11,578 nt of DNA from Opitutaceae bacterium (lineage in GTDB: Bacteria; Verrucomicrobiota; Verrucomicrobiae; Opitutales; Opitutaceae). A model generated the notes under the pieces. It saw only the letters and a program-made list of their open reading frames with translations. It had not been told where the DNA came from and did no database searches. The stretch is from assembly GCA_031266495.1 (NCBI GenBank), contig JAISAX010000414.1, positions 1-11,578 on the forward strand, given 5' to 3'. The translations under genes and the position numbers were made by a program. Shown one piece after another: positions 5,923-11,578 of this stretch. Each line of letters begins with the position of its first letter. Position 1 is the stretch's first letter.

Positions 5923-7524
5923 TTACCTGGCCAGACGTTCCCGGAGGGCCTCGATGAGGGCGTCGAGGCTGGGCTTCGCCGGCGAAAAATCCACGGTGAT
6001 ACCGGCCTCCCGCATGGTCGCGCTGGTGAGCTCGCCGATGCTGCCGGCAAGCGGGCGCTGCGCATCGGGCGCGAGTTGCAGCGAGGCGGCTTGTTTCACG
6101 AAAGACTGCACCGCGGAGGAACTGGCGAAGAGGATGGCATCGGCCCCGCGCTGACGGAAATCGTCGGCCACGGGATCGTCGGTCAAGTCGGTGCGTTCGG
6201 TTTTGTAGAGGGGCAGGCGGTCAACGATGGCGCGGGCGGCTTCGAGCTTTTTGACCAAGGCGTCGCGGTTAAGGTTGCCGGTGACGACGATGACCTTGGC
6301 GCTGTCGAGGCTGCCGGTCGCGACGAGCGCATCGGCAAGCGATTCGCCGGTGGCGGAGTCGGCGGGCATGCACTCGACCTTGAGGTGGTGTTTTTCGATC
6401 TCGCGCGCCGTGGCCTTGCCGACGCAGGCGAAGCGGAGCAGGCCGAGCGTGCGGATGTCTCCAAACGCCTTGAAAAATTCCTCGAAGAAAAACCGCACGC
6501 CGTTGGCGCTGGTGAATACGATCCAGTCGTAGTGGCCGAGTTCGGCGAGGATCTCGACGAGGGCGTGTTTGTCCACGTCCTTGCGCACGGTGATGAGCGG
6601 GAGTTCGAGCACTTCGGCTCCGAGGAGTTCGAGCTTTTCGCGCAGTTCGCTGTTCTGGTCGCGGGTGCGCGTGAGGGCGACGCGGTGGCCGAAGAGCGGG
6701 AGTTTTTCGAACCAGTCAATGGCCTCGTGCTGGCGGACGGTCTCGCCAACAAAAATGATGGCGGGCGAGCCGAGGGCGGCTTCCGCAATGCGGTCGGCGA
6801 GCGTGGCGGCGGTGGCGACGACGCTGCGCTGGCGTCCGAGCGTGGCCCACTGGACGACGGCCGCGGGCGTGTCGGGCGCGAGTCCGCCGGCAACCAGTTC
6901 GTGCAGGATTTTCCGGAGATGGCCCATGCCCATGTAGATGGCGAGGGTGGTGTTTTTGAGAGAGCCGTAGGCGCGCCAGTCGAGGAGGAGTTCGCCCTTG
7001 GCCGGATCCTCGTGGCCGGTGAGGAACAGGGCGGCGGAATTGGTGTTGCGGTGGGTGAGCGGGATGCCGGCATAGGCGCCGGCGGCGAGCGCGGCCGTGA
7101 CGCCGGGGACGACCTCGAACGGGATGCCGTTGCGCGCGAGCGTGCGGGCCTCCTCGCCGCCACGTCCGAAAACAAAGGGGTCGCCGCCCTTGAGTCGCAC
7201 CACGCGACGGCCGGCGCGGGCGTGCTCGACGAGGATTTTTTCGATCTGCTCCTGCGGCACGGAATGGAAACCGGTTTTTTTGCCCACGTAGATGATCCGG
7301 CATTCGGGGCGGCACCATTTTACGAGTTCGGGATGGACGAGGTAGTCGTAAACAAGAACATCGGCGGCGGAAACGAGTTCCCGTGCGCGAAAGGTGACCA
7401 AGCCGGGATCGCCGGGGCCGGCGCCCACAAGATAGACGATGCCGGTGGAGCTGTTACCGGTGTCGTCAGCCGTGCGAGGGGGGGGGGGGGGAGGGGGAGT
7501 GCGGTTGCCAGTGGGTGCGGACAT
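5923..7524 (-). CDS. cobA-hemD: Fused uroporphyrinogen-III C-methyltransferase / uroporphyrinogen-III synthase (CobA-HemD)
   Basis: The product is 533 residues from the ATG at 7522-7524. Residues 30-270 form a SUMT (CobA) domain: GAGPGDPG (34-41) is the SAM-binding loop, RLKGGDPFVFGRGGEEA lies at about 110-126, PGVTA at 140-144 and MGMGHL at 198-203. Residues from about 279 (GHRVALTRTRDQNSELREKL) to the end form a HemD domain with WIVFTSANGVRFF and FASSSAVQSF. The HemD half cyclises hydroxymethylbilane to uroporphyrinogen III; the CobA half methylates it at C2 and C7 to precorrin-2 for siroheme or corrinoids, in the cytosol. The CysG-type dehydrogenase/ferrochelatase module is absent. This fusion is common in several phyla. 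The N-terminal tail (about 28 residues) holds seven prolines encoded by a long C-tract. A TTG start 69 bases upstream is possible but adds unconserved residues. The gene is divergent from the TIGR03790 gene. Confidence 0.92.
   Translation of the reverse strand: MSAPTGNRTPPPPPPPRTADDTGNSSTGIVYLVGAGPGDPGLVTFRARELVSAADVLVYDYLVHPELVKWCRPECRIIYVGKKTGFHSVPQEQIEKILVEHARAGRRVVRLKGGDPFVFGRGGEEARTLARNGIPFEVVPGVTAALAAGAYAGIPLTHRNTNSAALFLTGHEDPAKGELLLDWRAYGSLKNTTLAIYMGMGHLRKILHELVAGGLAPDTPAAVVQWATLGRQRSVVATAATLADRIAEAALGSPAIIFVGETVRQHEAIDWFEKLPLFGHRVALTRTRDQNSELREKLELLGAEVLELPLITVRKDVDKHALVEILAELGHYDWIVFTSANGVRFFFEEFFKAFGDIRTLGLLRFACVGKATAREIEKHHLKVECMPADSATGESLADALVATGSLDSAKVIVVTGNLNRDALVKKLEAARAIVDRLPLYKTERTDLTDDPVADDFRQRGADAILFASSSAVQSFVKQAASLQLAPDAQRPLAGSIGELTSATMREAGITVDFSPAKPSLDALIEALRERLAR
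7478..7491. repeat. 14-G homopolymer in the 5' coding end of cobA-hemD
   Basis: Fourteen consecutive G on the plus strand (C on the coding strand), then A and five more G (7493-7497). It falls at codons 10-16 and encodes Pro7. As given, the frame is intact. No in-frame start codon lies between the tract and the SAM-binding motif, so the tract is inside the translated region whichever upstream start is used. Confidence 0.9.
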
Positions 7525-7663
7525 GGATGCGGTGCGTGACAGTGTGGTCGGTCGAAGTCGAAAAGATGCACCACGAAGGGAGGAAAGACACAATGCAAGC
7601 AGGAGTTTTCTGCGTGCGGGTTTTTGCCGGGAAGGGATGCCGTCGCGCCCGGAGAAGATTTCG

Positions 7664-7691
7664 CCGTCCTCCCCCCGGAGGGGGAGGACGG
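7664..7691. promoter_or_regulatory. Perfect 12-bp hairpin in the divergent leader region
   Basis: CCGTCCTCCCCC (7664-7675) and GGGGGAGGACGG (7680-7691) pair perfectly around a CGGA loop. It lies between two divergent genes, 48 bp before the TIGR03790 ATG, with a T9 run (7725-7733) 33 bp further on. In this place it would sit in the 5' leader of the plus-strand gene or overlap its promoter; the role is unknown. Bases 7569-7593 upstream hold a degenerate CACGAAGG-type intergenic repeat. Confidence 0.5.
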
Positions 7692-7739
7692 ACGGCTTCA
7701 GCCTTCACTCGCGGTTTTTTTTTCTTAGGGTGCGCGGCC

Positions 7740-9482
7740 ATGTCATGCCTCCGGATAACTTTTGCCGCCGTTGTTATAGTTTTCATTACAGCCTTTGCCC
7801 TGTGCTGCCGGCCGATGCTGGCGGCGGAAGATGCGGACGGGCGGGTGGTGGTCATCCTCGCCAACAGTGACGTCCCGGATTCGGTCGAGCTGGCCCGGCA
7901 TTATGCGGAGGCCCGGAACGTGCCGGAGGCGAACATCATCGCGTTGCCGATGCCGGCGAAGGAGACGATCACGTGGCGTGACTTTGTCGATACGATCTAC
8001 AAGCCGTTGCAGGCGGAACTCGTGCAGAGGAAGTGGATCGACGCCATCACCGCGGACGAGGAAGACGATCTGGGCCGGGTCAAGTATGCGATTTCCGGCC
8101 ATACCATCGCTGCGCTGGTCGTGTGCCGCGGCGTGCCCCTGCGCGTGGCCAACAACCCTGCGGCGACGGCGGCAGGCGCGGCCAAGGGAGACGGGCCGTT
8201 CCAGGCCAACAACGCGGCGGTGGACAGCGAACTGGCGCTGCTCGCCGCGAGCGGCTACCGGATCGCGGGGTTTCTGGCCAATCCGCTTTTCAACGTGAAG
8301 GAGCCGTCGTCGCTGCAACGCGCGGGCGTCGTCATCACGGGCCGGCTCGACGGGCCGACGACCGAGGCGGCGCGGGCGTTGGTGGATAACGCACTCAAGG
8401 CCGAGCGCGAGGGGCTGATCGGCCGCGCCTATGTTGACATCGGCGGGCCGCACAAGCAGGGCGACCAGTGGCTGGAGGAAACTGCAAAACAGCTCGCGCC
8501 GCTCGGCTACGACCTGGCGGTGGACCGTGCGCGCGGCACCCTGCCGGCCAGCGCCCGCCTCGACGCGCCGACGCTTTATTTCGGCTGGTATGCGGGCCAC
8601 ATCAACGGACCGTTTCGCGAAAAAGGCTTTCGCTTCCCGCCGGGCGCGATTGCCCTGCACATCCACAGCTTTTCGGCGGCCACGCTGCGCAAGCCGGACG
8701 AGGGATGGACGGGGCCGTTTGTCGCGCGCGGCGTCACCGCCACGGTGGGCAACGTTTACGAACCGTATTTGCAATTCACGCACCAGCCGCACCTGTTGCT
8801 GGAGGCGCTCCTGGCGGGCAAGCCGCTGGGCGAGGCCGCATTTTACTCGCTGGCGGCGCTGAGCTGGCAGGCGATTCTGGTGGGCGATCCGCTGTACCGT
8901 CCGTTTACGGTCGATGTGGAATCGCAATGGCAACGGCGCGCCGGTCTGCCGCCGGAACTCGTGCCCTACCTTGCGATCCGGCGCATGCGCCTGCTGGCGG
9001 CGGCTGGCAAGGCCGACGAGGCGCTGGCCGTCGGACAGGCGCAACTGCGACGCGATCCGGCCCTGCCGCTGATTCTCGTGGTGGGTAAAATGTTGATCGA
9101 TGCGGCCAGGGCCGACGCCGTCGGGAGTGCGGAGAAAACGGCGGACGCGAAACGCACGCTCGGGGTGCTCTCGCTGTTTCAGAGCATCCGTCCCGTGGAT
9201 GCGCCGATGTTTGCCGAAGGAGCGGCCCTGCTCCAGGAGGCCGGAGAGACGAAGGCGGGCTACGAACTGTTTTCCCGCCTGCCGGAATTGCCGGGACTGT
9301 CGAAGGCGATGCGGACGGGCCTGCTGAAACAGGGTCCGGCCATCGCGAAAAAGGCGCTCGATTTCACGCAGGCCGTGCGGTGGGAAAGTGAATACAAGGA
9401 GCTAACCGCACCACCACCCAAACCCCCGTCGCCGCCCAAGCCGGACTCCGCGCCCGCGGCGGCCACCGCGCCGAAGAAGTGA
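7740..9482 (+). CDS. TIGR03790-family exported protein of unknown function
   Basis: From the ATG at 7740 the product is 580 residues. Residues 1-29 are a signal peptide (ITFAAVVIVFITAFALCCRP, then AxA-like MLAAE). The mature N-terminus VVVILANSDVPDSVELARHY, followed by YAEARNVPEANIIALPMP, matches the start of the TIGR03790 family, whose members are exported proteins with no known activity. Further family-like stretches are ALVVCRGVPLRV, YFGWYAGHINGPF, FPPGAIALHIHSFSA and QAILVGDPLYRPF. Residues after about 420 look helical and TPR-like (RRMRLLAAAGKADEALAVGQ). The tail is proline-rich (PPPKPPSPPKP). I place it in the periplasm or on the surface. An upstream in-frame extension to 7515 is rejected because it would bury the signal peptide. 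It stands alone, convergent with the small ORF at 9507-9632. Confidence 0.85.
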   Translation: MSCLRITFAAVVIVFITAFALCCRPMLAAEDADGRVVVILANSDVPDSVELARHYAEARNVPEANIIALPMPAKETITWRDFVDTIYKPLQAELVQRKWIDAITADEEDDLGRVKYAISGHTIAALVVCRGVPLRVANNPAATAAGAAKGDGPFQANNAAVDSELALLAASGYRIAGFLANPLFNVKEPSSLQRAGVVITGRLDGPTTEAARALVDNALKAEREGLIGRAYVDIGGPHKQGDQWLEETAKQLAPLGYDLAVDRARGTLPASARLDAPTLYFGWYAGHINGPFREKGFRFPPGAIALHIHSFSAATLRKPDEGWTGPFVARGVTATVGNVYEPYLQFTHQPHLLLEALLAGKPLGEAAFYSLAALSWQAILVGDPLYRPFTVDVESQWQRRAGLPPELVPYLAIRRMRLLAAAGKADEALAVGQAQLRRDPALPLILVVGKMLIDAARADAVGSAEKTADAKRTLGVLSLFQSIRPVDAPMFAEGAALLQEAGETKAGYELFSRLPELPGLSKAMRTGLLKQGPAIAKKALDFTQAVRWESEYKELTAPPPKPPSPPKPDSAPAAATAPKK

Positions 9483-9506
9483 GGAGGCAACACAACGTCA
9501 GGAGGT

Positions 9507-9632
9507 TCAGTCGGGATCTTTGGCAAGTTCTTTGAGCGTGTTGTGATACCGACGATCAAGACGTCCATCAACGATCGCCATTTGACGGATTGTTTCCTCA
9601 TCCGCAGTCATCAACCGTCCGTTCTTGCCCAT
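9507..9632 (-). CDS. Small hypothetical protein, or 3' remnant of a gene
   Basis: From the ATG at 9630-9632 it encodes 41 residues, MGKNGRLMTADEETIRQMAI then VDGRLDRRYHNTLKELAKDPD, a charged, helical, protein-like sequence that I do not recognise. The frame stays open upstream for 11 more codons (NTPHEQLLTSG) and meets a stop at 9666-9668, exactly where the long palindromic repeat begins. This suggests the reading frame was once longer and was cut by the repeat. A short start at codon 8 (Met) is also possible. Its stop lies 24 bp from the end of the convergent TIGR03790 gene. Confidence 0.45.
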   Translation of the reverse strand: MGKNGRLMTADEETIRQMAIVDGRLDRRYHNTLKELAKDPD

Positions 9633-9665
9633 GCCGCTGGTCAGTAACTGTTCGTGGGGCGTATT

Positions 9666-9806
9666 TCAAAAAGAGGACAGGTTCCGGAGTGGCACGGGCT
9701 TCCAGCCCGTGATTCCGGAGTGGCGGGAGTGGCGGCAGGGAGGCGGCACTTTGTGCCGTCCACGGGCTGGAAGCTCGTGCCACTCCGGCGCCTGTCCTCT
9801 TTTTGA
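9666..9806. repeat. 141-bp palindromic repeat element with 46-bp inverted arms
   Basis: The arms 9666-9711 and 9761-9806 are inverted copies, identical except for about three bases. Each starts TCAAAAAGAGGACAGG at the outside and carries CCGGAGTGGCACG. Within each arm CACGGGCT...AGCCCGTG can form its own hairpin. The 49-bp centre has a further hairpin (CGGCAC TTT GTGCCG, 9745-9759). This belongs to the 'cacgggctggaagcccgtg' class of dispersed repeats common in Verrucomicrobiota. Overlapping frames encoding FQPV-like peptides are repeat-derived, not genes. It may act as a bidirectional transcription barrier between 9632 and the lipoprotein gene. Confidence 0.88.
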
Positions 9807-9882
9807 GATGCACCCGATTTCAATCCGCCCGTGATTTCGTCCGTGCCAGGCTCGCCGGTTCCCGTTTGAACTACCGGCTGTG

Positions 9883-10518
9883 ATGCGTTCTCCGATTCTC
9901 CTGTTCCGTTCCGTGGTCCCCGCGATGCTCCTTGCCTGCCTGGCGACGATCTCGCTCGGCGGCTTTGCCGGTTGTGCCAGTTCGTCGAAAAAAACAGTCG
10001 AGCCGGCCGGCCCGCGCATCGGGCCTCCCGCGCAGGCGGTGATCGGCCGCGTCGTGTCGGTGGACCTGCAAGGCGGCCTGGCCGTGGTGCGCCTCGTGCC
10101 CCAGCCCGACCTCCCGCTGTTTTTCGAAAACCTGCCGCTTGTCTCCCGGGGCGACGATCTCCGCCCCACCGCGAAGCTGACCGGCTCGCGCCAGCGGCAG
10201 GGCAACATCATCGGCACGTACATCGCCGCCGGACGTCCACGGGTGGAGGATGAGGTGATTCTCGAACTCAAACCGAAGGACGCCGACGCCCCCTCCGCGT
10301 CCCCTGCGTCTCCCGGGTCCTCCGCATCGCAGGTTTCCTCTACGCCCACACCCGCGTCGCCGTCCGCGCCGCCGCGTCCGCGGACATCCGTCCCGGCCAC
10401 CGTGCGTGCGTATCCGTCCGACATGCCGGTTTCGATCGCCGTCCCGGTGCCGCTCCCTCCGCCGGAGCCTGAGCCGGAGCCGCCCCCGTCTGCCGCTCCG
10501 GCGGGCGACCGCCGCTGA
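9883..10518 (+). CDS. Putative lipoprotein, function unknown
   Basis: From the ATG at 9883 (a GTG lies just before it) the product is 211 residues. A basic/hydrophobic signal (LLFRSVVPAMLLACLATISL) leads to GFAGC, with Cys31 as the likely lipidation site; Phe at -3 makes the lipobox non-ideal. A small domain follows at about residues 48-130 (IGRVVSVDLQGGLAVVRL, then GSRQRQGNIIGTYIAAGRP) that looks like a beta-rich fold found in verrucomicrobial hypothetical proteins. I do not recognise a named family. From residue 136 it is low complexity: Ser/Pro/Ala, then PLPPPEPEPEPPPS, a likely unstructured wall- or periplasm-spanning tail. It begins 77 bp after the palindromic repeat and is probably monocistronic. 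Confidence 0.7.
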   Translation: MRSPILLFRSVVPAMLLACLATISLGGFAGCASSSKKTVEPAGPRIGPPAQAVIGRVVSVDLQGGLAVVRLVPQPDLPLFFENLPLVSRGDDLRPTAKLTGSRQRQGNIIGTYIAAGRPRVEDEVILELKPKDADAPSASPASPGSSASQVSSTPTPASPSAPPRPRTSVPATVRAYPSDMPVSIAVPVPLPPPEPEPEPPPSAAPAGDRR

Positions 10519-10533
10519 TCCTGCCTGTTTTTT
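10499..10533 (+). terminator. Weak terminator candidate at the end of the lipoprotein gene
   Basis: A 6-bp CGGCGG/CCGCCG stem (10499-10504 with 10509-10514, GCGA loop) overlaps the last codons. A T6 run follows at 10528-10533, but 13 bases separate them, so termination would be inefficient. Confidence 0.25.
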
Positions 10534-10562
10534 ACCGCGAAGGATGCGAAGAGCGCGAAGAT
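10534..10562. repeat. Degenerate 9-bp tandem repeat (CGCGAAGGA-type x3)
   Basis: Units CGCGAAGGA, TGCGAAGAG and CGCGAAGAT lie in tandem from 10536. This is another member of the 'accgcgaaggacgcgaagag' intergenic class. The remaining gap up to 10730 is AT-richer and holds only a 7-bp inverted repeat (GATCCAT, 10591-10597, with ATGGATC, 10603-10609). Confidence 0.6.
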
Positions 10563-10730
10563 GAAACTGCTGCCAGCATACTTTTCAATTGATCCATAAT
10601 CAATGGATCTATCGTTGAGCCAAGAAGCCATTTTACCTCTGGAATAGAGATGAAATCGGTGTTTTTTCAGTCGTGGCCGTGTCAAATTATGTCTTGACCG
10701 GATTACCAGTGCTTGCAGATTGCCTACATC

Positions 10731-11578
10731 ATGATTGCAGATCAATCGGCAACAGAATCGTCAACAGTCACAAATCGAAAAACAGTGCGGGGTTCGCGCA
10801 GAAAAGAGTTAAAGAACCTTATGAGGCGCGATGGCATCTGGTATTTTCACAAGCTCGTCAACGGGAGAAGATTCTTCAACGGTCGCAAAACTCCGTTCTC
10901 CCTCGATACCGGCGACCTGGCCTTGGCCAAGGCCAAGCGGGATGCCATCTTGCGCGCCGCTTCCGGCGCTGAGCTGGACAGGGTCTTGGGCAAGGTGTCG
11001 CGCAAGATCTCGACTCTGGGTGAGATCTTCACGGCCTACATCGCCGCCGATCATTCGCGCCTGGATGTCCGCAAGTGCAATGTCCGCGTGCTCAAGCGTA
11101 TTCTGGCGCGGGCGGGCAAGGTGGAGTGCGAGTCGTTGTCCACCGGTGATCTTGAGTCGGTCGTGCCGGCGTTCCAGGATGCCGTCGTGGCCGAGGTCCG
11201 GGCGACGGGCGCGGCGGATGATTCGGAGGTCATGTTGCGCGCAAAGGCGTCCGCCGACTCGATGTTGACCCAGGCTCGCGCGGTCTTCGCTCGCGAAAAG
11301 CCGTTCAGGAGGCTGGTGTTCGACAGGCCGGTGCGGTTTCTGACGGCGGACAGGTTTAATGTGAAGCGTGATACGGGGTTTGTTCCTTTCTCCGACGCCG
11401 AGTTGCGGGTGTTCGAGCGGGCGTCGGGGGTGTTGCGGGAGAGTGAGCCGGGGACGTTTCTCGTGCTGTTGCTCATGCGGTGGCTGGGGATGCGCAATGA
11501 GGAGGTGCAGCATGTGAAGCCGGCGGAGTGGATCACCGATGCGCCGGACGGGCCGGGCAGGGTGATGCGGATCACGAA
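10731..11578 (+). CDS. Tyrosine-type site-specific recombinase/integrase (3' partial)
   Basis: The frame is open from 10698 and runs off the window; the first ATG is at 10731 and gives 282 residues so far. A second ATG at 10821 is possible but would drop 30 basic residues. Residues 31-60 (MRRDGIWYFHKLVNGRRFFN, then SLDT) resemble the arm/AP2-like N-terminal DNA-binding part of integrases. Residues 95-195 form the helical core-binding (SAM-like) domain. FSDAELRVFERA (220-231) opens the catalytic domain, and LMRWLGMRNEEVQHV (248-262) is box I, with Arg255 as the first catalytic Arg. The HxxR and Tyr motifs lie beyond the window. Role inferred: integration or excision of a mobile island, or a standalone chromosomal recombinase. 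No tRNA or obvious att repeat is seen upstream within the window. Confidence 0.85.
   Translation, partial: MIADQSATESSTVTNRKTVRGSRRKELKNLMRRDGIWYFHKLVNGRRFFNGRKTPFSLDTGDLALAKAKRDAILRAASGAELDRVLGKVSRKISTLGEIFTAYIAADHSRLDVRKCNVRVLKRILARAGKVECESLSTGDLESVVPAFQDAVVAEVRATGAADDSEVMLRAKASADSMLTQARAVFAREKPFRRLVFDRPVRFLTADRFNVKRDTGFVPFSDAELRVFERASGVLRESEPGTFLVLLLMRWLGMRNEEVQHVKPAEWITDAPDGPGRVMRIT

Noticed and set aside
5920..7539. 539-residue plus-strand ORF
   Set aside because: It is exactly antisense to cobA-hemD, is Gly/Glu/Val-rich as expected from the complement of a GC-rich gene, and has no family motif.
7515..7739. Upstream extension of the TIGR03790-type gene
   Set aside because: It would place 75 residues before a clear signal peptide and translate through the hairpin and overlap cobA-hemD; the ATG at 7740 fits better.
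7743..9044. 433-residue minus-strand ORF
   Set aside because: It is antisense to the TIGR03790-type gene, Arg-rich, and has no motif.
10591..10609. 7-bp inverted repeat as an operator or att core
   Set aside because: It is short, has no second copy in the window, and no positional link to a promoter can be shown.
9666..10745. 359-residue minus-strand ORF
   Set aside because: It runs through the palindromic repeat and antisense to the lipoprotein gene; its content is Gly/Arg low complexity.
1..11578. A complete new defence or biosynthetic system
   Set aside because: The recognisable genes are core metabolism, exported-protein remnants and mobile DNA; no cluster of intact, unexplained, co-oriented genes is present.

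Overview
The window looks like a chromosomal segment from a member of Verrucomicrobiota, most likely Opitutaceae. This rests on family content rather than a marker gene. It holds a prepilin-type exported protein, a PEP-CTERM sorting tail, a two-CBM glycosidase remnant, a fused CobA-HemD siroheme/heme enzyme, a TIGR03790-type exported protein, and the palindromic 'GGCACGGGCTTCCAGCCCGTG'-type intergenic repeat. The DNA is GC-rich over the intact genes and visibly less so over the decayed 1.2-5.7 kb block.

Layout. 1-138 is the 3' end of purE (+). 139-366 is intergenic, with a hairpin and an 8-bp tandem repeat. 367-1234 is a non-autonomous, internally deleted ISAzo13-like insertion sequence with 19/20 terminal inverted repeats and a frameshifted transposase. 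1218-1580 (-) is a fragment of an exported beta-sandwich-type protein cut off by that IS. 1690-1771 is an 82-bp palindromic MITE-like element flanked by CTAG on both sides. 1987-4430 (-) is a pseudogene of a large CBM-bearing beta-galactosidase-like glycoside hydrolase. 4545-5231 (-) is an intact prepilin-like gene. 5268-5726 (-) is a 5'-truncated, frameshifted PEP-CTERM gene. 5923-7524 (-) is cobA-hemD. 7740-9482 (+) is the divergent TIGR03790-type gene. 9507-9632 (-) is a small ORF or gene remnant. 9666-9806 is a long palindromic repeat. 9883-10518 (+) is a putative lipoprotein. 10731-11578 (+) is a tyrosine recombinase that runs off the window.

How the parts fit. purE (purines) and cobA-hemD (tetrapyrroles) are core metabolism and bracket a decaying accessory block on the minus strand (PEP-CTERM, prepilin-like, CBM/glycosidase). 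That gene combination is typical of Verrucomicrobiota polysaccharide-use or surface loci, and only the prepilin-like gene still appears intact. The block carries an IS, a MITE-like element, nonsense, frameshift and deletion lesions, and two copies of a short shared 5' box. The integrase at the right edge suggests a further mobile island beginning there. I see no CRISPR array, rRNA or tRNA, and no complete new defence or biosynthetic system. The most unusual items are the MITE-like insertion with an inferred empty site inside the same window, and a 14-C homopolymer at the start of cobA-hemD.
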